DNA of 53,842 nt, taken from IMG/VR virus record IMGVR_UViG_3300020125_000547, positions 1 to 53,842 of that record; one strand, 5' to 3'. The position numbers were made by a program, and so were the translations under genes. The notes under the pieces were generated by a model. It ran no database searches, was not told the origin of the DNA, and worked only from the letters and a program-made list of their open reading frames with translations. Shown piece by piece: positions 38,829-46,247 of the stretch. How positions within the stretch are numbered: position 1 is the stretch's first letter; each line of letters starts with the position of its first letter. This DNA is from a virus.

Positions 38829-39266
38829 ATGCCCGTCAAGAAATACTCTCCCAAGAAGGTCACCGGCAGCTGGAGCCCGCCGGGCACCACGATCCAGCCG
38901 ACCGGCTTCATGGACGGCACGTTCCTCGAGATCGAGTACGCCGAGGACGCCGTCACGATCCACGTCGGCGCCGATGGTACGGTCTCCGCGGTGCTCAACG
39001 CGAACAAACTCGCCTACGTCACGCTGACGCTGGCGCAGACCAGTGCCGACAACGCAAAGTTGTCCGCGCAGGTGCCCGACGCCGACGCGAACCGGCTACC
39101 GTCGGGAGCGATGAACTGGGAGGACCTAAACGGCCTCAGCCTGATCCACGGCGAGGACGCCTTCATCGTCAAAACCGCGGCCGTCGAGTTCGGCAAGAGC
39201 ATCACCGGCCGGAAGTGGAAGTTCGCGATCACGAAGGCCGTCATCAATGTCGGCTCGGGGGGCTAG
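38829..39266 (+). CDS. tail tube protein (DUF3277-like)
   Basis: A 145-residue protein following the sheath. MDGTFLEIEYAEDAVTIHVG, VLNANKLAYVTLTLAQTSAD and ITGRKWKFAITKAVINVGSG match the small tube proteins that pair with DUF3383 sheaths. It forms the inner conduit. Confidence 0.85.
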   Translation: MPVKKYSPKKVTGSWSPPGTTIQPTGFMDGTFLEIEYAEDAVTIHVGADGTVSAVLNANKLAYVTLTLAQTSADNAKLSAQVPDADANRLPSGAMNWEDLNGLSLIHGEDAFIVKTAAVEFGKSITGRKWKFAITKAVINVGSGG

Positions 39267-39269
39267 CCC

Positions 39270-39503
39270 ATGACACTCGGACAGACCGTCATCTATACGC
39301 TCAACGACCACGACCGCGAACGACTACATGCGCTCGGCTCGCGACATCCGAACAACGGCGCGCCCGAGGCTCCGGCCACGGTCGTCCGGGTCTGGAGCGA
39401 CACGTGCGTGAACCTTAGAGTTCACTGCGATGACACTTTCGACTTGTGGGTCACCTCCGCCACGAAGGGCGAGGGGGCGCGGACCTGGAAGGAGGGCCCG
39501 TGA
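39270..39503 (+). CDS. conserved phage hypothetical protein
   Basis: A 77-residue protein. GQTVIYTLND, PATVVRVWSDTCVNLRVHCD and DLWVTSATKGEGARTW resemble a small beta-barrel protein often seen in phage genomes. Its stop overlaps the start of the tail chaperone gene (GTGA). Confidence 0.7.
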   Translation: MTLGQTVIYTLNDHDRERLHALGSRHPNNGAPEAPATVVRVWSDTCVNLRVHCDDTFDLWVTSATKGEGARTWKEGP

Positions 39504-39973
39504 CGCGTCGGCTCGAAGAAACCGAAGTCAAGACCGAGGGCTTGCCCGACGCGCGCATCGCCGCGCAGGCGCTGCCGATCGAGGACGCCGAGGATCTCCT
39601 GCCCGAGGTGCTCGAGCTCGTCGCGATCGCCGGGACGCGCGCGCTCGGCCTGCTCTCGAGCGGGACGGTGCGCGGCACCGACGACGTCCTCGCGCTGCTG
39701 CCGGCGCTGCCGGAGCTTACAGCCAAGCTCAGCGGCGGCCGGCTGCGCTCGCTGCACAAGCGCGCGTGTCGCACGACCAGTGTCACGCTTGCCGACGAGC
39801 GCGGCGAGCGGACGAAGTACGACCTGGTCAACGACAAGGAGCGCGCCGAGTGCCTCGACGCGCGGCCGGACCTCTACCTGCGGATACTGCTCGCCGCATT
39901 GAAGGTGACGTACGCCCGTTTTTTTCCCGGGCTCGCCCGCCTCGGGGCGGGCAAGAAGACGGCGTCGAGCTGA
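39500..39973 (+). CDS. tail assembly chaperone, short (zero-frame) form
   Basis: A 157-residue protein from GTG 39500 with GGAGGG upstream, located between tube and tape-measure genes as expected. It is helical (RIAAQALPIEDAEDLLPEVL, LLPALPELTAKLSGGRLRSL), with a small beta segment (VTLADERGERTKYDLV). It coats the tape measure during tail assembly, like lambda gpG. The final 15 codons lie beyond a T7 slippery run, where part of the ribosomes should shift to the -1 frame. Confidence 0.8.
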   Translation: MTRRLEETEVKTEGLPDARIAAQALPIEDAEDLLPEVLELVAIAGTRALGLLSSGTVRGTDDVLALLPALPELTAKLSGGRLRSLHKRACRTTSVTLADERGERTKYDLVNDKERAECLDARPDLYLRILLAALKVTYARFFPGLARLGAGKKTASS

Positions 39974-40185
39974 CCCAGCTCCACCCGGAGCACGAGGCGC
40001 ACCCGCGCGTGTGGCGGCTGTACCTCGCTCGGCCGACGTACACCCTGGAGCAGATCCGCGAGATGTCGCTCGAGGACGTTCACCTACAACTCTGGCTCCT
40101 CGGGCGCATCGACGCGGCGAGGGCGGAGGCGGACGAGCGCGCCCGCGAGAGCGCCGAGGCCGAGCGCACAGCCGGGGGGTTCTAG
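39500..40185 (+). CDS. tail assembly chaperone, -1 frameshift fusion form
   Basis: The -1 frame is open from the slippery site to the TAG at 40185. A shift after codon 142 gives a 228-residue fusion with an 86-residue extension (LTQLHPEHEAHPRVWRLYLA, YTLEQIREMSLEDVHLQLWL). The extension corresponds to the T part of lambda gpGT, which recruits tube protein. The -1 frame has no good start of its own. The tape-measure start immediately follows its stop. Confidence 0.78.
39919..39952 (+). promoter_or_regulatory. programmed -1 ribosomal frameshift signal
   Basis: Seven T (39919-39925), read as T TTT TTT in the zero frame, form an ideal slippery heptamer. After 9 bases, GCCCGCC (39935-39941) pairs with GGCGGGC (39946-39952) around a TCGG loop, a compact stimulatory hairpin. 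Confidence 0.82.
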
Positions 40186-41751
40186 GTGATCGTCGCAGAA
40201 TTGTTCACGACTCTCGGTCTCCTACCCGACAAGGAATCGTTCGACGTCGGCGCAGATCTCATCGAGAGCCTGGGGAAGGCCGTCGAGACGTATCTCAGCT
40301 ACGAAGCGCTGAAGCACGTCGTCGAAATGTTCGAGCATGTCGCGGAGGCGGCCGACCACGCAGCGAAAGCCGCACAGCGCACCGGCATCGCGGTCGAGAC
40401 GTTCCAGGAGCTCGACCATGCGGCCGCGATGTCCGACACGAGCATCGGCGACGTCACGAGCGGGCTGGGTCACCTCGAGAAGGGCATGGAGAAGCTCGCG
40501 CAGACCGGCAAAGGGCCGGTCGGTGACGCGCTTCGCAAGCTGCACGTCTCGCTGGCGGCACTGAAGCACGACACGCCAGAGCAGCGCCTCGAGCGCCTCG
40601 CCAGCGCGTTCGCCAAGCTACCGGCAGGCGCCGAGAAGGCACAGCTCGCGATGCAGCTGTTCGGTGGCGCCGGGAAGTCGATGATCCCGCTGCTCAACGC
40701 CGGCGCGGCCGGCATCGAGCAGATGCGCGGCGAGGCGTACCAGCTCGGTCTCGTGATCGACGAGGACGTCGCGCACAAGTTCGAGGAATTCAACGACCAG
40801 CAGCACCGGGTCGGTGACTGGTTCCAAGGATTCAAGAACCAGATCGCCGTGGGGTTGCTGCCCATGCTCTCGGAGATCGTGGATCACTTCTACGAGTGGC
40901 TGCAGGCGAACCGCGAGTGGATCGAGCAGGGCGTCGCGACGGTGCTCGACGCACTGATCGCCGGGTTCAAGTTCCTCGCCGAGACGCTCGCCGACGGAAT
41001 CGAGTTCCTGAAGAAGCACAAGGAGTACCTCGTCGCGATCGGCCTGGTCATCGCCGGGATCATCGTGCCGGCCGTGGTGAGCTGGGCGGCGGCGACGCTC
41101 GTCGCGATGGCGCCGTGGATCGCGCTCGGCGCCGCGGTCGCGCTCGTCGCGTACTGGATCAAGGAAATCTGGGACGACAGCAACGAAGGCTACACGATGG
41201 CCGAGGTGTGGGAGGCCATCAAGAGCCTGGCGGAGGAGTTCGGCACCTGGCTTTCGCAGTTGCCGGAGAACGCGCGCACCTGGATCAACGATACCGGCGA
41301 GGCCATCAAGAGCGCGATGAAGGATGCGTGGGACGCGGCGGTCAAGATCGCGAAGGACGCGTGGGAGTCGATCAAGCAGATCCCGGTGATCGGGCAGATC
41401 CTGCAGGGTGGCGAGTACCTCGGCAAGAAGGTCGCCGGCATCGTCGGCCATGACCTGACGGATCTGCGTCAGAACCGCGAGGCGTTCGGGCAGACGCACA
41501 AGGAGATCGACGAATCCCTGAAGCACCTGCACGAGGTGGAAGTGCGCGGCGCGGCGATCGAGGCCGAGGCGCGCCGACTCGGCGGCGGGGGCAGTACCAC
41601 GATCCAGGGCGGCGACGTGCACGTCACCGTACACGCCGCGAGCATGACGCCGGAGCAGGTCGAGAAGCACGTGACCGGCGCCGTTCGCGAGGCGCAAACC
41701 GACGCCATCCGGCAGGCGCACGCCAGCCTCGGCGGAGGGAAGCGCCAGTGA
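40186..41751 (+). CDS. tape measure protein
   Basis: 521 residues from GTG 40186. The N-terminal half is a long helical region (LGKAVETYLSYEALKHVVEM, TSGLGHLEKGMEKLAQTGKG, AQLAMQLFGGAGKSMIPLLN). The centre has hydrophobic segments (LVAIGLVIAGIIVPAVVSWA, LVAMAPWIALGAAVALVAYW) that may insert in the host membrane during ejection. The C-terminus is Gly/His-rich. By the general rule of about 1.5 angstrom per residue, the tail would be short, under 80 nm. Confidence 0.85.
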   Translation: MIVAELFTTLGLLPDKESFDVGADLIESLGKAVETYLSYEALKHVVEMFEHVAEAADHAAKAAQRTGIAVETFQELDHAAAMSDTSIGDVTSGLGHLEKGMEKLAQTGKGPVGDALRKLHVSLAALKHDTPEQRLERLASAFAKLPAGAEKAQLAMQLFGGAGKSMIPLLNAGAAGIEQMRGEAYQLGLVIDEDVAHKFEEFNDQQHRVGDWFQGFKNQIAVGLLPMLSEIVDHFYEWLQANREWIEQGVATVLDALIAGFKFLAETLADGIEFLKKHKEYLVAIGLVIAGIIVPAVVSWAAATLVAMAPWIALGAAVALVAYWIKEIWDDSNEGYTMAEVWEAIKSLAEEFGTWLSQLPENARTWINDTGEAIKSAMKDAWDAAVKIAKDAWESIKQIPVIGQILQGGEYLGKKVAGIVGHDLTDLRQNREAFGQTHKEIDESLKHLHEVEVRGAAIEAEARRLGGGGSTTIQGGDVHVTVHAASMTPEQVEKHVTGAVREAQTDAIRQAHASLGGGKRQ

Positions 41752-41797
41752 GGGCGCGCGCGCGGAGCCGGGGCCTCGCCGGGGCCGGGGGCCGGCC

Positions 41798-42631
41798 GTG
41801 ATCACCATCGACGGTCTCCCCATGGACCTCGCCGAGAAGGAGGACCACGTCCTCAAGTCGGCGATCACGAAGCACCCGGTCGAGACCGGCGTCGACATCA
41901 CCGACCACATCCGGCCGGAGCCTCGCACGCTGACCCTAACTGGCGTCGTGGTGTCGAATACGCCGATCGGCGCGATCGCCGCCGACCCGAGCCGGCAGGG
42001 GCGGAACGACTTCGCCGGCAACACGTACCGCTTCTTGCGCGACCTGTGGGCGACCCCGCGCACGGTGGTCGTGGTGACCGGGCTCGAGCGGTACGAGTCC
42101 ATGGCGATGGCGACGCTCCAGATCCCGCGCGAGAGCAAGGATGCCGGCGCGCTGGTGTACACGGTCACCTTCGAGGAGGTGCAGATCAAGCAGCAGCGTC
42201 GCGCGACCGTGCTCCTCCCGGCGACGGCCGGCGAGATCGACCTCGGGCCGGTCGGGATCGCCACGCTCGACGGCAAACACATCCTGTGGCGCAAGGGCAA
42301 ACCCCCCGGCAAGCCGTCGCGCGTGTTCGACAGCACCGAGAAGCCTGACGGCGTGATCGTCGGGGAGGAGGTCGTGTCGCTGACGAAGGGCAAGCTGATC
42401 CACCAGGACGGGAAGACGCAGCTCTCGACCGAGGAGGAGGCCGCGTTGCGGCTTGACCTGCGCCGCGACGAGAAGTTCAAGCAGCAGGCCGCCAACCGCG
42501 CGCCGAAGGATCAGCGTCCGGAAGCGCTGAAAGAGGTCGACCGGAAGCGCACAGACACCGCGCTGCGGATCCTCAACGGTAAGGACCGCGCCGGCGTGAA
42601 GCCCGACCCCGCCGTCGCCGGAGCGAAGTAG
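41798..42631 (+). CDS. baseplate Dit-like protein
   Basis: A 277-residue protein from GTG 41798. EKEDHVLKSAITKHPVETGV, then DITDHIRPEPRTLTLTGVVV and LWATPRTVVVVTGLERYESM with VYTVTFEEVQIKQ, are the pattern of Dit-like proteins that ring the tube end of contractile tails. The last 100 residues are charged and helical. Confidence 0.78.
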   Translation: MITIDGLPMDLAEKEDHVLKSAITKHPVETGVDITDHIRPEPRTLTLTGVVVSNTPIGAIAADPSRQGRNDFAGNTYRFLRDLWATPRTVVVVTGLERYESMAMATLQIPRESKDAGALVYTVTFEEVQIKQQRRATVLLPATAGEIDLGPVGIATLDGKHILWRKGKPPGKPSRVFDSTEKPDGVIVGEEVVSLTKGKLIHQDGKTQLSTEEEAALRLDLRRDEKFKQQAANRAPKDQRPEALKEVDRKRTDTALRILNGKDRAGVKPDPAVAGAK

Positions 42632-42633
42632 CT

Positions 42634-43044
42634 ATGCCCGTCGTCCTCCCCCTCCGCCCGTCGATCGGCGCGTACAGGTTCACGCTGCAGCTCGAGGACG
42701 TCCAGTATCGCTTCCGCCTGAAGTGGAACAGCGTCGAGCGCCCGGGTTCGGCGCCCGCGACGCCCGGCGTCATCACTGCGCCTGCGAAGGGCATGTGGTA
42801 CATGGACATCGCCGAGTTCGACGGCACGCCGATCCTGGCCGGCGTCAAGATCGTGCTCGGCTCCTACCTCGGCCGGTGGAGCAACCACCCGCTGATCCTC
42901 AACGGCGTGTTCGTCGCGCGCTCGAGCGCGCCGATCCACGACGACCCGGGATTCGACGACCTCGGCGTGACCGTGCAGGTCCTGTACTTCAACCGCGCGG
43001 ATCTCGCGGCCGAGATGCTGGGCGCGTTCTCGGAGGCGACGTAG
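42634..43044 (+). CDS. baseplate plug protein (DUF6983-like)
   Basis: A 136-residue beta-rich protein. YRFTLQLEDVQYRFRLKWNS, MWYMDIAEFDGTPILAGVKI and LVL-type strands with NHPLILNGVFVARSSA match the small plug/tail-tip proteins found between Dit-like and hub genes. Confidence 0.75.
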   Translation: MPVVLPLRPSIGAYRFTLQLEDVQYRFRLKWNSVERPGSAPATPGVITAPAKGMWYMDIAEFDGTPILAGVKIVLGSYLGRWSNHPLILNGVFVARSSAPIHDDPGFDDLGVTVQVLYFNRADLAAEMLGAFSEAT

Positions 43045-43071
43045 GCGCGCTGCGCGCCCGGGATCCACCGC

Positions 43072-43983
43072 ATGGCCGACCTCGTCCCGCCGCTCCCCCC
43101 GTCGCAGCTCCGGCTCCTGTTCCGCGCCGTCGAGGTGACGATCGCCAACCAGCCGCAGCCGACGCCTGGCAAGGGTGCGTTCTTCGAGCGCGAGCCAAAC
43201 GCGCTGGTCGTCGACTCGCTGCGTGTGCAGTTCGACATCAAGCGCTCAGTGGCGAAAGGCCCGAACCCCGGGGTCGTCAAGATCAGTAACATGGCGCCCG
43301 ACAGCCGCGGACGCTTCAGCCGGATGCCGGTGTACGTGATCCTCCGGGCCGGTCACGACGGCGTGTTGCGCCCGCTCATGGAGGGCAACGTCACGCATTC
43401 GATCTCCGAGCTCAAGCACACCGACTGGATCACGAAGGTCCAGTTCGCCGACGGCGGCCGCTCGTACGCGCGCAGTGAGTTCTCGCGCTCCTACGCGCCG
43501 CCGGTGCGCGCACTGCAGGTGCTCGGCGACGCCGCGGGCGCGATGGGCCTGACGCTGCCGCCGGAAGCCGAGCAATCGCCCGAGCTTCGCCAGGCGCTCG
43601 AGTCTGGGGTCTCCGTGCACGGCCCGACGCGCGACACGTTGACGAAGCTGCTCGCGCGCTACGGGTTCAACTGGAGCGTGCAGAACGGCCGGCTGCAGAT
43701 TCTCAAGCAGGGCGCCACGAACCGCCGGCGCGCGTGGGTGGTCAGCGAGGACGTCGGGATGATCGGGTCGCCCGACGCGACGCTCCCCCACAAGCCGGGT
43801 AAGCCGTCCGAGCTCGTGGTGAAGGTGCTGCTGTTCCCCGAGATCATCCCCGGGGACTCGATCCAACTGACGAGCAAGAGCTTCCGGGGCGCGGTCTACC
43901 GCGTGAACGACGTGCACCACATCGGCGACACGCACGGCAACGAGTGGACGACGTCGCTCAAGTGTGTGGCGCCGACGGGGTAG
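43072..43983 (+). CDS. baseplate hub protein (gp27/gpD-like)
   Basis: A 303-residue protein. LRVQFDIKRSVAKGPNPGVV, KISNMAPDS, then VHGPTRDTLTKLLARYGFNW with QNGRLQILKQG, and LLFPEIIPGDSIQLTSKSFR, are the elements of hub proteins in simple myovirus baseplates. It would hold the spike below the tube. Confidence 0.82.
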   Translation: MADLVPPLPPSQLRLLFRAVEVTIANQPQPTPGKGAFFEREPNALVVDSLRVQFDIKRSVAKGPNPGVVKISNMAPDSRGRFSRMPVYVILRAGHDGVLRPLMEGNVTHSISELKHTDWITKVQFADGGRSYARSEFSRSYAPPVRALQVLGDAAGAMGLTLPPEAEQSPELRQALESGVSVHGPTRDTLTKLLARYGFNWSVQNGRLQILKQGATNRRRAWVVSEDVGMIGSPDATLPHKPGKPSELVVKVLLFPEIIPGDSIQLTSKSFRGAVYRVNDVHHIGDTHGNEWTTSLKCVAPTG

Positions 43984-44009
43984 GATCACGTTGTGCGGCT
44001 TGACGTCGC

Positions 44010-44047
44010 GGTACACGTAGATCGTGCTGCACGGGTACACGTGGATC
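44010..44047 (+). repeat. tandem imperfect repeat upstream of the spike gene
   Basis: GGTACACGTAGATC (44010-44023) and GGTACACGTGGATC (44034-44047) differ at one base and are spaced 24 bp apart, in the 83-bp gap before the spike gene. They may be regulator sites for the promoter at 44056. Confidence 0.6.
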
Positions 44048-44055
44048 CTGCGTGG

Positions 44056-44066
44056 TACCCTAGGTC
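44056..44066 (+). promoter_or_regulatory. leaderless-type -10 element of the spike gene
   Basis: TACCCT (44056-44061) lies 5 nt before ATG 44067, and no Shine-Dalgarno is present. It reads into CCTAGG, the core of the other recurrent element. Confidence 0.45.
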
Positions 44067-44762
44067 ATGGCGATCTCCACGAGCACCATCGGCCCAATCC
44101 CCGCGCCCGCGGACGAGCCCCGCGACCCCGACCTCCTCGACCTGCTCGAGCGGTTCCGCGAGGTCCTGCTCGACGGGATCCACACGACCGAGCCCGGGCG
44201 GATCACCGCGTACGACCCGGCGACGCAGCTCGCCTCCGCGCAGCCCGAGGTCCAGGGCCGGCGCGTCGAGGAGGACGGCAGCCTGAGCCCCGTCACGAAG
44301 CCAGCCGTGCACCGGGCGCCGGTGATGTTCCTCGGCGCCTCACCGAAGGGCCGGATCACCTGGCCGGTGCAGGTCGGCGACCCGTGCACGATCTACTACT
44401 GCTCCTCCGCGATCTCGCGGTGGGTGACACTCGGCCGGGTCGTCGACCCCGGCGACGATCGGCGACACGACCTCGCGGACGCGATCATCGCGCCGTCGCT
44501 GCACAGCGCCGCGTCCGTGCCGACCGACGCGCCGACCGACGCGCTAGTGCTGCACGCCGACGCGGTGAAGATCGGGTCCTCGAGCGCGAGCCAGCGGTCG
44601 GTCCGAGGCGACGCGTTCCTCAACGCGTTAGACACGCTGATCGATTCGATCGGGACTGCGGTCGGAAGCGTCCCCGGCGCCAGCGCGGCGATCACCGCCG
44701 CGAAAGGTGTGTTCGATGCGGCCGCGGCCAGCTTCCTGTCAACTGCCGTCCGGCTGGAATAA
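44067..44762 (+). CDS. baseplate spike / gp138-like protein
   Basis: A 231-residue protein. Residues about 30-135 (VLLDGIHTTEPGRITAYDPA, QLASAQPEVQGRR, PVMFLGASPKGRITWPVQVG, DPCTIYYCSS) are the OB-fold of Gp138-type spike proteins. The C-terminus has ALVLHADAVKIGSSSAS, a short beta segment, then Ala-rich helix. It punctures the outer membrane on contraction. Confidence 0.83.
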   Translation: MAISTSTIGPIPAPADEPRDPDLLDLLERFREVLLDGIHTTEPGRITAYDPATQLASAQPEVQGRRVEEDGSLSPVTKPAVHRAPVMFLGASPKGRITWPVQVGDPCTIYYCSSAISRWVTLGRVVDPGDDRRHDLADAIIAPSLHSAASVPTDAPTDALVLHADAVKIGSSSASQRSVRGDAFLNALDTLIDSIGTAVGSVPGASAAITAAKGVFDAAAASFLSTAVRLE

Positions 44763-44845
44763 ATGCGGCGGGGGCGCGAACCCCGCGTGCGCCACGCCCG
44801 CCGCTCGCCGGAGGTAGGCGGCAGCGGGCACGGCGCGAGGATGCT

Positions 44846-45127
44846 TTAGAGCGCGCGTGTGCCGCCGACCTCGACGGTGATCGTCAGGCTCCACTGGGAG
44901 CGGTCGCCCGGGCTCACGCAGCGGGCCGGCTCGATGTCATGCCCGATGGTCCCCAGGGCACCCCGGCACGCGACCGTCAGCGCCCGGGCGCGTTCCGGGG
45001 ACGTGGTGCGGATCTCGAAGGTCACGCGACCGTCGCTCTCGGCGGGCAGGTCGTCGGAGAGCTCGTCGCCGGTCTGGAGCTGCTGCTGGATGATCTTGTG
45101 AACGTTGCGAACGCGATCGATGGACAT
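44846..45127 (-). CDS. hypothetical protein
   Basis: A 93-residue protein, last of three leftward genes inside the tail cluster. VRNVHKIIQQQLQTGDELSD, then VTFEIRTTSPERARALTVAC and WSLTITVEVGG suggest a small alpha/beta fold. The opposite orientation marks it as accessory. No family. Confidence 0.65.
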   Translation of the reverse strand: MSIDRVRNVHKIIQQQLQTGDELSDDLPAESDGRVTFEIRTTSPERARALTVACRGALGTIGHDIEPARCVSPGDRSQWSLTITVEVGGTRAL

Positions 45128-45128
45128 G

Positions 45129-45341
45129 TCATCTCCTTGGGGTGAGCCACCACGGCGAACACACGATCGTGTCGCCGTCGTCGAGATTAGCCGGGGGCCG
45201 GTGTACGCCGAACACGGCCGTGGGATCGTAGGTACGCGTGGGGACGGCGATCTGCGCTGAGCGGCCTGCGAACACGACCCCGAATCGCCGCTCCGGGCGA
45301 AGTGGGAGCACGCGCCGGAGGCGAGCAGGCAAGATCAGCAC
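45129..45341 (-). CDS. hypothetical protein
   Basis: A 70-residue protein from GTG 45341, overlapping the upstream stop. RRFGVVFAGRSAQIAVPTRT and DGDTIVCSPWW give a small beta-rich domain. No family. Confidence 0.58.
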   Translation of the reverse strand: MLILPARLRRVLPLRPERRFGVVFAGRSAQIAVPTRTYDPTAVFGVHRPPANLDDGDTIVCSPWWLTPRR

Positions 45342-45637
45342 AGGGTGATCTCCGGGTCGGCCTCGGCGCTCGTGCGGGTGTGCTTGTGGGGCACGGGCAG
45401 CCCGCGCCGCGCCAGCCAACTGACCCCGGCGTCATCGAGATACCAGACATCGCCGATCGGCGCGATCAGGCCGATGCGCTGCATCTCCGCTAGCAGCGGG
45501 CGCGTTTCGTCCGGGGAGGCGTCGGCGATGCGGGCGCTGAGACCGCGGACGGTCAGGCCGCCGCGGCGGAGCACCACGAGCGCCGTCTGGGCGCGGGGGT
45601 CGAGATCGGTCGGGCGGGGGTCGGCAAGAGCGTCCAT
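45335..45637 (-). CDS. winged-helix-like protein
   Basis: A 100-residue protein from ATG 45637. ALVVLRRGGLTVRGLSARIA, then SPDETRPLLAEMQRIGLIAP and WYLDDAGVSWLARRGL resemble a winged-helix domain (helix, recognition-type helix, wing). It may regulate the divergent tail promoter at 45752, with which it shares a 144-bp gap. Confidence 0.58.
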   Translation of the reverse strand: MDALADPRPTDLDPRAQTALVVLRRGGLTVRGLSARIADASPDETRPLLAEMQRIGLIAPIGDVWYLDDAGVSWLARRGLPVPHKHTRTSAEADPEITLC

Positions 45638-45650
45638 GGCCAGGGTATCA
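45638..45650 (-). promoter_or_regulatory. extended -10 element of the winged-helix-like gene
   Basis: TGATACCCT on the minus strand (45650-45642), 4 nt before ATG 45637. It fits TGnTANNNT and the leaderless arrangement. Confidence 0.4.
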
Positions 45651-45751
45651 GCACGCTCTGTGCCCGCGCTAACCTACGGAAAGCCCGTATGGCGCCCGGC
45701 CGTACGGCGTGAACGCCCGGCGTCAGGTGTCGCGTGCGCGCCACACCGGCG

Positions 45752-45781
45752 CACCGGCACGGTACTTGCTATACTGCGTCC
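45752..45781 (+). promoter_or_regulatory. extended -10 promoter of the baseplate wedge genes
   Basis: CACCGGCACGGT (45752-45763), then TGCTATACT (-10 at 45770-45775), 6 nt before GTG 45782. The block is nearly identical to that at 29547-29579, so both operons probably share a regulator or RNA polymerase specificity. Confidence 0.7.
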
Positions 45782-46213
45782 GTGGCTGCGCCTCTCGCGA
45801 CCGACCCGCAGGACGTCCTCATGGCGCCGATCACCAGCGGACCGCGGGCCGGGCGATGGGACCTCGTCGTTGACCCGCTGCTCGGGATCCAGCTCGTCTC
45901 GAGCGAGGCCGCGGTCGCGCAGGCCGTCCGCTTCCGGCGCGGGCTCCAGCGCGGTGAGTGGTTCTTGAATCTCGACGTCGGGATCCGCTGGTACGAGGAG
46001 ATCCTCGGTGACGCGTCCAAGACTCCCGGCGTCGAGGCGCGCGCCCGGGCCGCGGTCGCGGCGGCGATCCTCGACACGCCGGCCGTGGTCTCTATCACCC
46101 GGCTCGACGTCACCCTCGACGCGGCCGCGCGCACCCTGACCGTGACGTTCGTGGCGCAGTGCACCTTCGGCACGACCTCGGCGTTGACGTTGACCGTCGG
46201 GGACGCGCGGTAG
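45782..46213 (+). CDS. baseplate wedge protein (gp25/gpW-like)
   Basis: A 143-residue protein from GTG 45782, leaderless by promoter position. DPLLGIQLVSSEAAVAQAVR, then LNLDVGIRWYEEILGDASKT and VVSITRLDVTLDAAARTLTV follow the pattern of small wedge proteins preceding gpJ in simple myoviruses. It connects sheath to baseplate. Confidence 0.8.
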   Translation: MAAPLATDPQDVLMAPITSGPRAGRWDLVVDPLLGIQLVSSEAAVAQAVRFRRGLQRGEWFLNLDVGIRWYEEILGDASKTPGVEARARAAVAAAILDTPAVVSITRLDVTLDAAARTLTVTFVAQCTFGTTSALTLTVGDAR

Positions 46214-46247
46214 TCCGGCCCCGGCCGGCGCTCCGCCGCTCACCCCG

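Noticed and set aside
44763-44845. Bidirectional terminator between the spike gene and the leftward genes
   Set aside because: GCGGGG/CCCCGC can pair at 44768-44786, but the stem is only 6 bp and no T-run follows on either strand.
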